From Frankiales bacterium (GTDB taxonomy: Bacteria; Actinomycetota; Actinomycetes; Mycobacteriales; SCTD01), in contig JAODNA010000224.1 in assembly GCA_025465135.1 (NCBI GenBank), forward strand, positions 1-37,665: a stretch of DNA of 37,665 nucleotides. The letters are read 5' to 3'. The notes beneath the pieces were generated by a model, which had not been told where the DNA came from, did no database searches, and saw only the letters and a list, made by a program, of their open reading frames with translations. A program made the translations under genes and the position numbers. Positions 30,450-36,480 of this stretch are shown here, in pieces (the first letter of the stretch is position 1; every line of letters begins with the position of its first letter).

Positions 30450-30871
30450 GAAGGGCTGCAGGCGGTGAGCTTGCGGGCGCGGTACCGGGCGACGGCGGCT
30501 CGCTGGCAAGTCAGACACCGGCGGCGGGTGCCGTCGCTCGGGCTGACGTTCGCGCCCGTCAAGGCATGGCCGGCCTTGCAGGTCGACCGGTCGCGCAGAT
30601 GGTGGCTGCCCCGTCGCAGGTTCTCGCGGCGCGTTACTGGCTCGAGGTGCAGCCAGTTGCAACAGCGGCGCACACGACAGAGGTGGTCGAGGTCGAGTTC
30701 CGCCGGGACGACGCCTACGACAGCTTCGTAGATGGCCCGGTGGACGACGGGAGTGCGCCCGTCGATCCACGCGTGGCCGTAGCCGCCGGACTCGACGGCT
30801 CCCGGCCAGAGGAGGCATCCGGACGGCGAGTAGACAAGCCGGGCGATCAGGGCCGAGATGCGAGGGTTCAT
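30446..30871 (-). CDS. HNH/His-Me finger endonuclease, 141 aa
   Basis: ATG at 30871. Phage HNH_3-like motif: GYGHAWIDGRTPVVHRAIYE, AVVGVVPAELDLDHLCRVRR, CCNWLHLEPVTRRENLRRGS with the DHL and N/H residues of the His-Me finger. The C-terminus has a zinc-knuckle-like CKAGHALTGANV ... CLTCQRAAVARYRARKL. This arrangement is the standard of intron-less phage HNH endonucleases. It could be a free-standing homing nuclease. Confidence 0.83.
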   Translation of the reverse strand: MNPRISALIARLVYSPSGCLLWPGAVESGGYGHAWIDGRTPVVHRAIYEAVVGVVPAELDLDHLCRVRRCCNWLHLEPVTRRENLRRGSHHLRDRSTCKAGHALTGANVSPSDGTRRRCLTCQRAAVARYRARKLTACSPS

Positions 30872-30875
30872 CGCG

Positions 30876-31160
30876 CTAGCCCCTGTATCCGCATCCGGCG
30901 TTGCACGCGTACGGCTGGTGGCCGGTGTCGGACTCCATCCGGCCGACGGACTCGACGACGCCGGTCGGGCACTCCGGGCAGGCGTCGTCGACGCAGTCGT
31001 GCTCCTCCAGGGCCGTACGCGCCTGCTCCGGCTGGAAGTACGTGGCGGCCGGGGAGCCCTCCTGGCAGCGGGCGCACTGCCAGCCGAAGGTCGGCACCTC
31101 GTAGACGCCGGTCTCGCTGCCGCCCTCTGCGACGAGGACGACCCCGACCAGGGCCGTCAT
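30876..31160 (-). CDS. Small zinc-binding protein, 94 aa
   Basis: ATG at 31160. Cys pairs: WQCARCQEGS, EEHDCVDDACPECPTG, and CNAGCGYRG at the C-terminus, arranged like two zinc ribbons; acidic overall. A nucleic-acid- or protein-binding role is inferred. No family named. Confidence 0.55.
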   Translation of the reverse strand: MTALVGVVLVAEGGSETGVYEVPTFGWQCARCQEGSPAATYFQPEQARTALEEHDCVDDACPECPTGVVESVGRMESDTGHQPYACNAGCGYRG

Positions 31161-31603
31161 GCCACACCGCTCGAGGTCGCGGCGTCGGCGCTGGTGCCGG
31201 TGGCGAGAGCGACGAGGGCGACGAGGGCGCGGGCGATGTCCAGATCGAGGACTTCGCGGGCGACGGTGAAGGCGCTGTGCGGGTTGGCGCCGGGGGCGAT
31301 GAGCCGGGGGTCGACGCTGCGGTCGTCGAGGCCCGTGAGGAGGCTGACGGCGTCGAGCAGGTCGTCCCAGGCCGCGGCTCGGGTGGTGGGGGTGAGGTCG
31401 CGGTCGGCGATGGCGGCGACGGCGATGGAGAGGAGGTGCTCGGGCTCGTCCTCTGCGGTGAGCGCGAGCTTGCGCAGGGCGTTGCGGCGGTCGTCGGCGG
31501 TGGGGCAGGTGGCGGTGACGAGGCGCCGGGCGTTCTGGACGAGGCCGAGCCCGATGGGGGTGACGGTGACGTCGGGGCTGGTCGCCCGGGCGGGGGCGGT
31601 CAT
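31157..31603 (-). CDS. Hypothetical early protein, 148 aa
   Basis: ATG at 31603 overlaps the next gene. All-helical product: IGLGLVQNARRLVTATCPTA, RRNALRKLALTAEDEPEHLL, SIAVAAIADRDLTPTTRAAA, WDDLLDAVSLLTGLDDRS. No motifs. Among the first leftward genes to be expressed, where host-takeover genes are often found; nothing proves that. Confidence 0.55.
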   Translation of the reverse strand: MTAPARATSPDVTVTPIGLGLVQNARRLVTATCPTADDRRNALRKLALTAEDEPEHLLSIAVAAIADRDLTPTTRAAAWDDLLDAVSLLTGLDDRSVDPRLIAPGANPHSAFTVAREVLDLDIARALVALVALATGTSADAATSSGVA

Positions 31604-32019
31604 GCCGACACCGGCGCGGGGGCGAGGAGCGGCGTGCAGCGCCACTCGACGTCCTCGACGGTCTCGACGACGGTGGTCGTCGGGACGGCCGCGAGCGCCT
31701 CGGGGTCGCGGATCACCCGGGTGACCTCGCGGGTGCCGGTGACGACGCGCTCGCAGACCTCCGCGCGGGGGGCGTAGATCAGGACGCGCAGGCCGTGCAG
31801 GGAGCCGTGCAGCTCGAAGCCGTAGTGGCCGTCGGTGACCTTCTTGTCGACCTTGCCGGGCAGCAGCCGCGCGTACGCCACGGCCTCGGTCTTGGTCTGG
31901 ACGAAGACCGACAGCTCCGAGGACGTGCCCTCGTCCGGCAGCGGGAGGGCGGTGTCCGCCTCGAGGGCGTCAGCGAGGGCGCGGAGACCGGCGATGTAGC
32001 CGGCGCGGTCCGCGCTCAT
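31600..32019 (-). CDS. Hypothetical early protein, 139 aa
   Basis: ATG at 32019. N-terminal helix AGYIAGLRALADALEADTAL, then a beta-rich domain (LSVFVQTKTEAVAYARLLPG, HYGFELHGSLHGLRVLIYAP, TREVTRVIRDPEALAAVPTT, VVETVEDVEWRCTPLL). Looks like an independently folded small alpha/beta domain. Unknown family. Confidence 0.58.
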   Translation of the reverse strand: MSADRAGYIAGLRALADALEADTALPLPDEGTSSELSVFVQTKTEAVAYARLLPGKVDKKVTDGHYGFELHGSLHGLRVLIYAPRAEVCERVVTGTREVTRVIRDPEALAAVPTTTVVETVEDVEWRCTPLLAPAPVSA

Positions 32020-32363
32020 GCGACGTCGGCGAGCGCCGCGTGGGCCTCGAGGTCGGTGGCGCGTTCGGCGGCCTGGTCGGCGTGGAACAGGGCCGTCGCG
32101 GCCATGGCGGACCAGTGGCGGGCGACGTCGCGCTGGTAGTCGGCGAGGACGCTGCCGGCGGGTGCGCGGTCGCTGGTGGCCTCGTCGGCCTTGGCCATGA
32201 AGCCCTCGACGTCGACGCGGAGGCGCTGCTCGAGCTGGCGGAGGTTCGCGGCCTGAACGAGGTCCTCGCGGCCGTCGAGGGTGTGGGCGCCGGCGTTGCC
32301 GTGCTGGCAGCGGCCGGTCGGGCTGTTGGCGTAGCCGTAGCAGAAGGTCGGCTGGTTGCTCAT
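32016..32363 (-). CDS. Hypothetical early protein, 115 aa
   Basis: ATG at 32363. N-terminus PTFCYGYANSPTGRCQHGNA has a possible Cys/His metal site; the rest is helical and acidic (REDLVQAANLRQLEQRLRVD, ATALFHADQAAERATDLEAH). Unknown. Confidence 0.55.
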   Translation of the reverse strand: MSNQPTFCYGYANSPTGRCQHGNAGAHTLDGREDLVQAANLRQLEQRLRVDVEGFMAKADEATSDRAPAGSVLADYQRDVARHWSAMAATALFHADQAAERATDLEAHAALADVA

Positions 32364-32428
32364 GGAGGGGAACTCCTCGTCGTGTCGCTGTGGGGTGTGG
32401 CGGCGGCCGGGCAGGCGCGCCGGAGTGG

Positions 32429-32647
32429 TCAGGCGGAGGTGCGCTGGCGGGGTGCGGCGGGTCGGTGCTGGGAGATCCAGGCGGTGATCTGGGCCCCGGT
32501 GGCGTGGCGGCCGAGCGCGGCGAGGGCGGCGTCGCGGGGGGAGCGGCGTTCCTGCTCGGCGAGGTCGCGGGCGATGACCTCACCGGCTTCGCGGAGCGCC
32601 TGCTCCTTGCGGCTGGCCTCGTCGTGCAGGAGGGCCGGGAAGCTCAT
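32429..32647 (-). CDS. Small helical protein, 72 aa
   Basis: ATG at 32647 overlaps the HTH gene stop. Helical: SRKEQALREAGEVIARDLAE, RDAALAALGRHATGAQITAW, ISQHRPAAPRQRTS. A leftward early gene; function unknown. Confidence 0.5.
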   Translation of the reverse strand: MSFPALLHDEASRKEQALREAGEVIARDLAEQERRSPRDAALAALGRHATGAQITAWISQHRPAAPRQRTSA

Positions 32648-32904
32648 GCGGACACCGGCTCGTCGCCGGTCTCGACCTCGAACAGGTCGTTGAAGTCCCA
32701 GGGCTTGGCTGCGACGAGCAGGTTGGCGATGAACTCGCCGCCGCAGGCGCGCTCGCCGCGCAGGATGCGGCTGAGGGTGGAGACCTCGCAGCCGATGGCC
32801 TTGGCCGCGGACGTGGTGGTGTTCCAGTCCTTGCTCGCGGCGATCTTGGCGAACTGCTGGACTCGCAGGCGGACCAGCGCTCCTGCCATCGTGTTGCCTC
32901 CCAT
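32644..32904 (-). CDS. Cro/excisionase-like HTH protein, first gene of the leftward operon, 86 aa
   Basis: Two start candidates each have a good ribosome site: ATG 32904 (AGGAGG) and ATG 32889 (GGGAGG); the longer is listed. The product has a helix-turn-helix: VQQFAKIAASKDWNTTTSAA, KAIGCEVSTLSRILRGERAC, GGEFIANLLVAAKPWDFNDL. The second block is the recognition segment. As the first leftward gene across the operator from the repressor, it is the natural Cro counterpart, though an excisionase/activator function is possible. Confidence 0.7.
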   Translation of the reverse strand: MGGNTMAGALVRLRVQQFAKIAASKDWNTTTSAAKAIGCEVSTLSRILRGERACGGEFIANLLVAAKPWDFNDLFEVETGDEPVSA

Positions 32905-32913
32905 CTCGGACCT

Positions 32914-32941
32914 CCTGACCTGCGGTCTTGCCTGCAGCCAA
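32914..32941 (+). repeat. Direct repeat copy 1 (candidate operator)
   Basis: A 28-base element beginning CCTGACCTGCGG matches the copy at 33067-33094 in 25 of 28 positions. It contains TTG-C-CTGCAG-C-CAA, a near-perfect dyad of 14 bases. Lies directly downstream of the inferred leftward -10 box and upstream of the first leftward gene. Candidate binding site for the + strand repressor or the HTH protein. Confidence 0.7.
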
Positions 32942-32948
32942 GACACTG

Positions 32949-32977
32949 CCCTGTTGGCTTGGCTCAAGTCAACAGGG
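32949..32977. repeat. Inverted repeat, 12-base arms, 5-base loop
   Basis: Arms CCCTGTTGGCTT (32949-32960) and AAGTCAACAGGG (32966-32977) pair in 11 of 12 positions, with GGCTC between. It overlaps the inferred leftward -35/spacer. It could be an operator for a dimeric repressor. An adjacent small inverted repeat CCCAA...TTGGG (32981-32996) includes a T run. Confidence 0.65.
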
Positions 32978-33038
32978 CGGCCCAAGATTTTTTGGGTGAC
33001 CCCCACGGATACGCTCAATTGGCTAGTGGCAACGCCGT

Positions 33039-33047
33039 GACCTGCGG
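33039..33047 (+). repeat. Partial operator copy (GACCTGCGG)
   Basis: Shares only the first ten bases of the 28-base repeat (TGACCTGCGG, 33038-33047). It overlaps the inferred rightward -35 box. Third copy of the element in this 180-base region. Confidence 0.5.
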
Positions 33048-33066
33048 AAATACCGCGCTGTAACTA

Positions 33067-33094
33067 CCTGACCTGCGGTGTTGCCTGTGGCCAA
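33067..33094 (+). repeat. Direct repeat copy 2 (candidate operator)
   Basis: Second full copy of the 28-base element, three mismatches to copy 1 at 32914-32941. It covers the expected start site of the inferred rightward promoter and lies 40 bases ahead of the repressor gene start. Suggests autoregulation. Confidence 0.7.
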
Positions 33095-33133
33095 CCATCA
33101 GGGTTGGGCAAAAACTGGGCCTACCGTCGACGC

Positions 33134-33595
33134 GTGGCAGAGACCTACGACGCGTGGTCCGCGTGGCTGCGTGACCGCTTCGACGAGCACCGGCAGATCC
33201 GGCGCCCCGCTGACCTAGTCCGCGCCGGCGGGAACAAGCCCAACGGGCGGCCGGTCATCGACGCGAGCACGATCACGCAGTGGCTACGCGGACGGCGTCC
33301 CAGCTACCAGCTCGCGGTCGCCGCCGCCGACGCCTTCGGTCGTCCGCACCAGGAGGCACTGCAGGCGGCTGGCTACGTCCTGCCCACGCAGGAGCAGATG
33401 GTCGAGGCGAACCGCGCCGCCGAACGGCGCAACGCCGACGCGAATGTCGGACCCGAGCCCGAGGCTCCCGACGAGATGGTCTTCCGCCTGCGCGTGCCCC
33501 CGAACGCGACACCACGACAGCGCGAGACCGCACGGCGGGCAGCCGAGGCGTCGGCCCGGGCTGTGCTCGAGGAGCTTGATCGTGAAGGGGAGTAG
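33134..33595 (+). CDS. Phage repressor (XRE-like HTH), 153 aa
   Basis: GTG at 33134 is preferred: the upstream frame (TTG 33104) lies in operator-like DNA. No good ribosome site is seen, and TACCGT seven bases upstream could be a -10 giving a leaderless message. HTH: RPADLVRAGGNKPNGRPVID, ASTITQWLRGRRPSYQLAVA, ADAFGRPHQEALQAAGYVLP, the actinobacterial immunity-repressor style. The C-terminal helical part (RQRETARRAAEASARAVLEE) may dimerise. It is next to the ImmA-type protease gene and faces the leftward operon, which fits a CI role. Confidence 0.8.
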   Translation: MAETYDAWSAWLRDRFDEHRQIRRPADLVRAGGNKPNGRPVIDASTITQWLRGRRPSYQLAVAAADAFGRPHQEALQAAGYVLPTQEQMVEANRAAERRNADANVGPEPEAPDEMVFRLRVPPNATPRQRETARRAAEASARAVLEELDREGE

Positions 33596-33598
33596 ACG

Positions 33599-34045
33599 TT
33601 GCACGTGGGCCTGTACAACCCGGGGGCTGACCTGGCAGCGAGGTACCCGGAGTGGCGGGTCATCCGGCGGCCACTGCACGGCGCGTACGGCTTCCTCGTC
33701 TACCGCCGGCGCCTCATCGTCATCGACTCCAGCGCACCGCGGGCGGAGTGGGACTGCACGATCGCGCACGAGATCGTGCACCTCGACCGCGGAGACCGCT
33801 GCACCCTCGGCGACGCCGTCGTCAACGAGCGGCTCGAGCTGGCCGTCGCTCGATGCGCCGCCCGCCGGCTGCTGCCGTCGTTCCGCTTCGCAGACCTCGC
33901 GCTGTACGGCCGGCACCCGCAGGAGATCGCCGACGAGCTTGGCGTCGACCTGGACACGCTCCGGGTTCGGGGCGACGACCTCGACGACTACGACATGGCC
34001 GTGATCAACCACCGGCTGAGCTGTGAGGACTGGGGAGCGGCGTAA
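33599..34045 (+). CDS. ImmA/IrrE family metallopeptidase, 148 aa
   Basis: TTG at 33599 is the start with best ribosome spacing (GGGGAG six bases before); GTG at 33605 is an alternative. Zinc site IAHEIVHLDRGD with His57, Glu58 and His61, followed by NERLELAVARCAARRLLP for the third ligand. DELGVDLDTLRVRGDDLDDY lies near the end. In ICEBs1 and many phages ImmA cleaves the neighbouring repressor to induce excision. Here it is immediately downstream of the repressor gene (three bases between), a classic repressor-ImmA pair. Confidence 0.85.
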   Translation: MHVGLYNPGADLAARYPEWRVIRRPLHGAYGFLVYRRRLIVIDSSAPRAEWDCTIAHEIVHLDRGDRCTLGDAVVNERLELAVARCAARRLLPSFRFADLALYGRHPQEIADELGVDLDTLRVRGDDLDDYDMAVINHRLSCEDWGAA

Positions 34046-34080
34046 GCCACGTCGAGGACACCAACGAGAGGACATCTGCA

Positions 34081-34416
34081 GTGGGGCTGACCCGGAAGAT
34101 CATGAGCATGTCGACGCTGGGTGCCGTCGACTTCCGCAGCGACAAGGAGCGCACGGCCGCCTACACCCGCGCCACCCGCAACGAGCAGCGCAAGCAGACC
34201 TCGATCATGCGCAAGCAGGCGAAGGGCGCTCGGCCGCAGCAGTGGCCGAACGGATGGGGTCCGCAGCAGCCACCGGCTCTGCCCGTCTCTGCGCCCGGCC
34301 GCCCCCCGGCCGCCCCCAACGTCGCGGAAGACCTAGAGCGGCTGGCTGCGCTTCGAGAGCGCGGTGTCCTCACCGAGGGCGAGTTCCAGGTGGCCAAGAG
34401 CCGACTGCTGTCGTGA
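34081..34416 (+). CDS. SHOCT domain protein, 111 aa
   Basis: GTG at 34081 after GAGAGG. The C-terminal 30 residues are a SHOCT (short C-terminal) domain: EDLERLAALRERGVLTEGEF followed by QVAKSRLLS. The N-terminal part is basic (FRSDKERTAAYTRATRNEQR, KQTSIMRKQAKG) and Pro-rich in the middle. SHOCT domains are oligomerisation/association modules in many bacterial proteins. Sitting in the lysogeny module it is likely expressed from the prophage. Confidence 0.75.
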   Translation: MGLTRKIMSMSTLGAVDFRSDKERTAAYTRATRNEQRKQTSIMRKQAKGARPQQWPNGWGPQQPPALPVSAPGRPPAAPNVAEDLERLAALRERGVLTEGEFQVAKSRLLS

Positions 34417-34709
34417 CCGAAGTGTCGGTAGCCGACGGCACTGTGCCGGGCATGGCAGCCCTCACCGACCTCCAAGCCGACGTCCTCGCGTTCGAGCGCT
34501 CCTGGTGGAAGCACGCCGGGTCGAAGGAGAGCGCGATCCGCGACCGGTTCACCCTGACGTCGACCCGCTACTACCAGCTGCTCAACGCCCTCATCGACCT
34601 TCCCGAGGCGCTCGCCGCCGACCCGATGACCGTGAAGCGACTCCAGCGGCTGCGGGCGCAACGCCAGGCCACTCGTGCGGCCCGTCGACTCGGGGCCAGC
34701 ATCCGGTGA
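34413..34709 (+). CDS. DUF3263 protein, 98 aa
   Basis: GTG at 34413 overlaps the SHOCT stop (GTGA). Characteristic DUF3263 residues: LQADVLAFERSWWKHAGSKE, AIRDRFTLTSTRYYQLLNAL, DLPEALAADPMTVKRLQRLR. The family is common as a chromosomal gene in actinobacteria and has a HTH-like middle region. Its copy inside the lysogeny module, coupled on both sides, is unusual. It might be a host gene paralogue affecting host regulation. Function is unknown. Confidence 0.82.
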   Translation: MTEVSVADGTVPGMAALTDLQADVLAFERSWWKHAGSKESAIRDRFTLTSTRYYQLLNALIDLPEALAADPMTVKRLQRLRAQRQATRAARRLGASIR

Positions 34710-36217
34710 CACGCCGTCGGCTCGCGGTCGCACCGGACGCGCCCCAGCCGGCCGTCGGCTACGTGCGGGTCAGCATGGCCCGCGAGGAGATGATCAGCCC
34801 CGAGCTGCAGAAGGGGCACCTCCGCGACTACGAGGGCCGTCAGCCGCTGAAGATCCTGGACATGGTCGAGGATCTCGACGTCAGCGGCCGGAACTTCGCT
34901 CGCGCCGGCATCCGGCGCATCGTGGAGGGCGTCGAGGCGGGGGAGTGGCAGGTCGTGCTGGTCTACCGGTACGACCGGTTCGGCCGCAACGTCCGCCAGT
35001 CGCTGGTGAACATCGCGAAGGTCGAGGAGGCCGGCGGCCGGGTCGTCAGCGTCACCGAGCCGTTCGACGCGACGACCGCGATCGGCAAGTACGGCCGGAC
35101 GAACATCCTGGCCGTCGCCGAGCTGCAGTCCGACCTCATCGGTGAGGGCTGGAAAAGCACGCACGCGCATCGCGTCGCTCGGGGCTTGCCGCACTCCGGC
35201 CGGCCGCGCTTCGGGTACCTCTACATGGAGGGGCTGCACCACCCGGACACCGAGGAGGAACGGCTCCGCCGGGGCCTCGACCCGGCGGGCGCCACCGCGG
35301 GCTACGTCGTCGAGGTGTACCGGCGGTTCGCGGACGGGCAGAGCGTCCGGTCCCTGTGCCGCTACCTCAACGACGCGAACGTCCCGACGACCGCGGGCGG
35401 CCCCTGGGTGCCGATCAGTCTCTACCGGGTGCTCGACGCCGGCTTCGCCGCTGGGCTCCTACACCTGCGCGTCACGGACCAGCACGTCCCCGGAGCGCAT
35501 CAGCCGATCATCGACCAGGCGCTGTGGAAGCGGTTCCTGAAGACCAGGGCCGATGGGCGGAAGACGTCGCCGTGGTCGCGGGCGCCAGCGCACATCCTGT
35601 CCGGGCTGATCCGCTGCGGCGGGTGCAAGAAGCCGATGGCCAGCGGCATCACCCGGGACCGGCGCGACGGCGTCCCGCGCCGGACCTACCGCTGCTCGAC
35701 GCGGATGAAAGGCGGCGAGTGCATCGGCGGCGGCAACATCACCGCCTGGAAGGTCGAGGCGCACGTCCGGCAGTGGGTGGAGGAGGAGGCGGCAGACCTC
35801 GAGCGGCATGCGCGCGCCGCGGCTGCCCGGCTGGAGGTCGTCGTGGAGCGCAGGCAGGACCGAGCGCACTTCAGCCGGCTCGTCGCCAGGTACGACCGGC
35901 AGCTCAAGCAGCTGCTGCTCGACCGGGCGGAGGGGCTGCTGCCCGACACCGGGTCGTTCGTCGCGGCGCGGGACGAGATCACCGGGCTAAGGGACAAGGC
36001 GCTGGTCGAGCTCGAGGCGGCGGCTGACGACGTCGAGGTCCTCGCGCGGCCGCACGGCCCGACGATCACCTCGCTGGCCGCGACGTGGGATGCCCTGTCG
36101 ATCGTCGGGGTCAGGGACACCCTGAAGAGGCTGATCCGGCACGTCGAGGTCAACGGGCGCGGGACCGGTCGGCCCCGGATGCACGTCACGCCGATCTGGG
36201 TCCGCGAGACGCCCTAG
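34706..36217 (+). CDS. int: Large serine recombinase integrase, 503 aa
   Basis: GTG at 34706 overlaps the DUF3263 stop. Catalytic domain: AVGYVRVSMAREEMISPELQ with nucleophile Ser23, VYRYDRFGRNVRQSLVNIAK, ELQSDLIGEGWKSTHAHR. Recombinase domain: GLPHSGRPRFGYLYMEG, DGQSVRSLCRYLNDANVPTT. Zinc ribbon: LIRCGGCKKPM with YRCSTRMKGGEC (Cys4). Then a coiled coil and C-terminal helices to the TAG at 36215-36217. The integration site follows directly, 50-60 bases on. A large serine integrase needs a separate directionality factor for excision, not identified here. Confidence 0.95.
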   Translation: MTRRRLAVAPDAPQPAVGYVRVSMAREEMISPELQKGHLRDYEGRQPLKILDMVEDLDVSGRNFARAGIRRIVEGVEAGEWQVVLVYRYDRFGRNVRQSLVNIAKVEEAGGRVVSVTEPFDATTAIGKYGRTNILAVAELQSDLIGEGWKSTHAHRVARGLPHSGRPRFGYLYMEGLHHPDTEEERLRRGLDPAGATAGYVVEVYRRFADGQSVRSLCRYLNDANVPTTAGGPWVPISLYRVLDAGFAAGLLHLRVTDQHVPGAHQPIIDQALWKRFLKTRADGRKTSPWSRAPAHILSGLIRCGGCKKPMASGITRDRRDGVPRRTYRCSTRMKGGECIGGGNITAWKVEAHVRQWVEEEAADLERHARAAAARLEVVVERRQDRAHFSRLVARYDRQLKQLLLDRAEGLLPDTGSFVAARDEITGLRDKALVELEAAADDVEVLARPHGPTITSLAATWDALSIVGVRDTLKRLIRHVEVNGRGTGRPRMHVTPIWVRETP

Positions 36218-36290
36218 TAGTTACAGCCCCAGAGGAGCGGGCCAGACCGCGCTACTTGGTCACCTCCACGTTCTGCGAGGTGAAGACCCG
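36218..36290 (+). other. Right-hand attachment junction (attR), within yraN
   Basis: Phage DNA ends and yraN begins here: the yraN-type reading frame is recognisable from TTC at 36271 (FCEVKTR), while upstream sequence does not fit the family. TCACCTC (36260-36266) and GAGGTGA (36277-36283) form an inverted repeat with ten bases between, centred on 36271-36272, the kind of symmetry serine integrase sites show. The crossover is therefore placed at about 36267-36276. The exact core dinucleotide cannot be read without attL or an empty site. Confidence 0.65.
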
Positions 36291-36480
36291 GGCCGGCACC
36301 GGCTTCGGCTCGCCGGCCGAGGCGGTCGGCTGGGCCAAGGCCCGCAAGCTGCGCACCCTCGCGGGCCGCTGGTTGATGGAGTCGCCGGCCCACGGGGCGG
36401 AGGTCCGCTTCGACGTCGTGAGCATCGTGCGACGGCGGGGCGAGGCGCCCCGGGTGACCCACCTGCGGTCGGCGTTCTGA
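36271..36480 (+). pseudogene. yraN: 3' part of yraN (UPF0102), cut by prophage integration
   Basis: The frame reads FCEVKTRAGTGFGSPAEAVG, WAKARKLRTLAGRWLMESP, then RFDVVSIVRRRGEAPRVTHL to TGA. The first motif holds E-V-K-T-R, the catalytic-type block of the UPF0102 nuclease-like fold, normally preceded by GE.DLVA.D...L.F. That N-terminal half is missing here (about 50-60 residues) and no good start codon exists. The other half should lie at attL, left of the window. The stop overlaps the comM start by one base (TGATG). Confidence 0.85.

Larger units (their letters stand above)
32905..33133. promoter_or_regulatory. Divergent lysis/lysogeny switch region
   Basis: This is the only AT-richer stretch in the window. 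It separates the leftward operon from the + strand repressor. Possible leftward promoter: -35 TTGACT (- strand, 32972-32967) and -10 CAGTGT (32948-32943), spacer 18. Possible rightward promoter: -35 GTGACC (33037-33042), -10 TAACTA (33061-33066), spacer 18. Each -10 box is followed within a few bases by one copy of the 28-base repeat, which would cover the start site. The layout is what one expects of a repressor-controlled switch. Promoter boxes are inferred, not proven. Confidence 0.55.
1..36271. mobile_element. Integrated temperate phage (prophage), right-hand part
   Basis: A serine integrase, repressor, divergent early operon, recombination and replication genes, terminase, portal, head protease and capsid genes follow in standard temperate siphophage order. 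The right boundary is placed where an unbroken yraN reading frame begins (about 36271). The left boundary is outside the window, because the capsid gene is cut at base 1 and no tail or lysis genes are seen. The structural genes look intact, so the phage may be functional, although a degraded section sits at 11-14 kb. Confidence 0.93.

Noticed and set aside
32981-32996. Intrinsic terminator (CCCAA...TTGGG with T run)
   Set aside because: The stem is only five base pairs and the T run is inside the loop/arm, not after it; better seen as part of the operator region.
36085-36480. Complete small yraN-type gene starting inside the integrase
   Set aside because: The sequence before FCEVKTR is the integrase gene in another frame and does not resemble UPF0102; only the 3' part is yraN.
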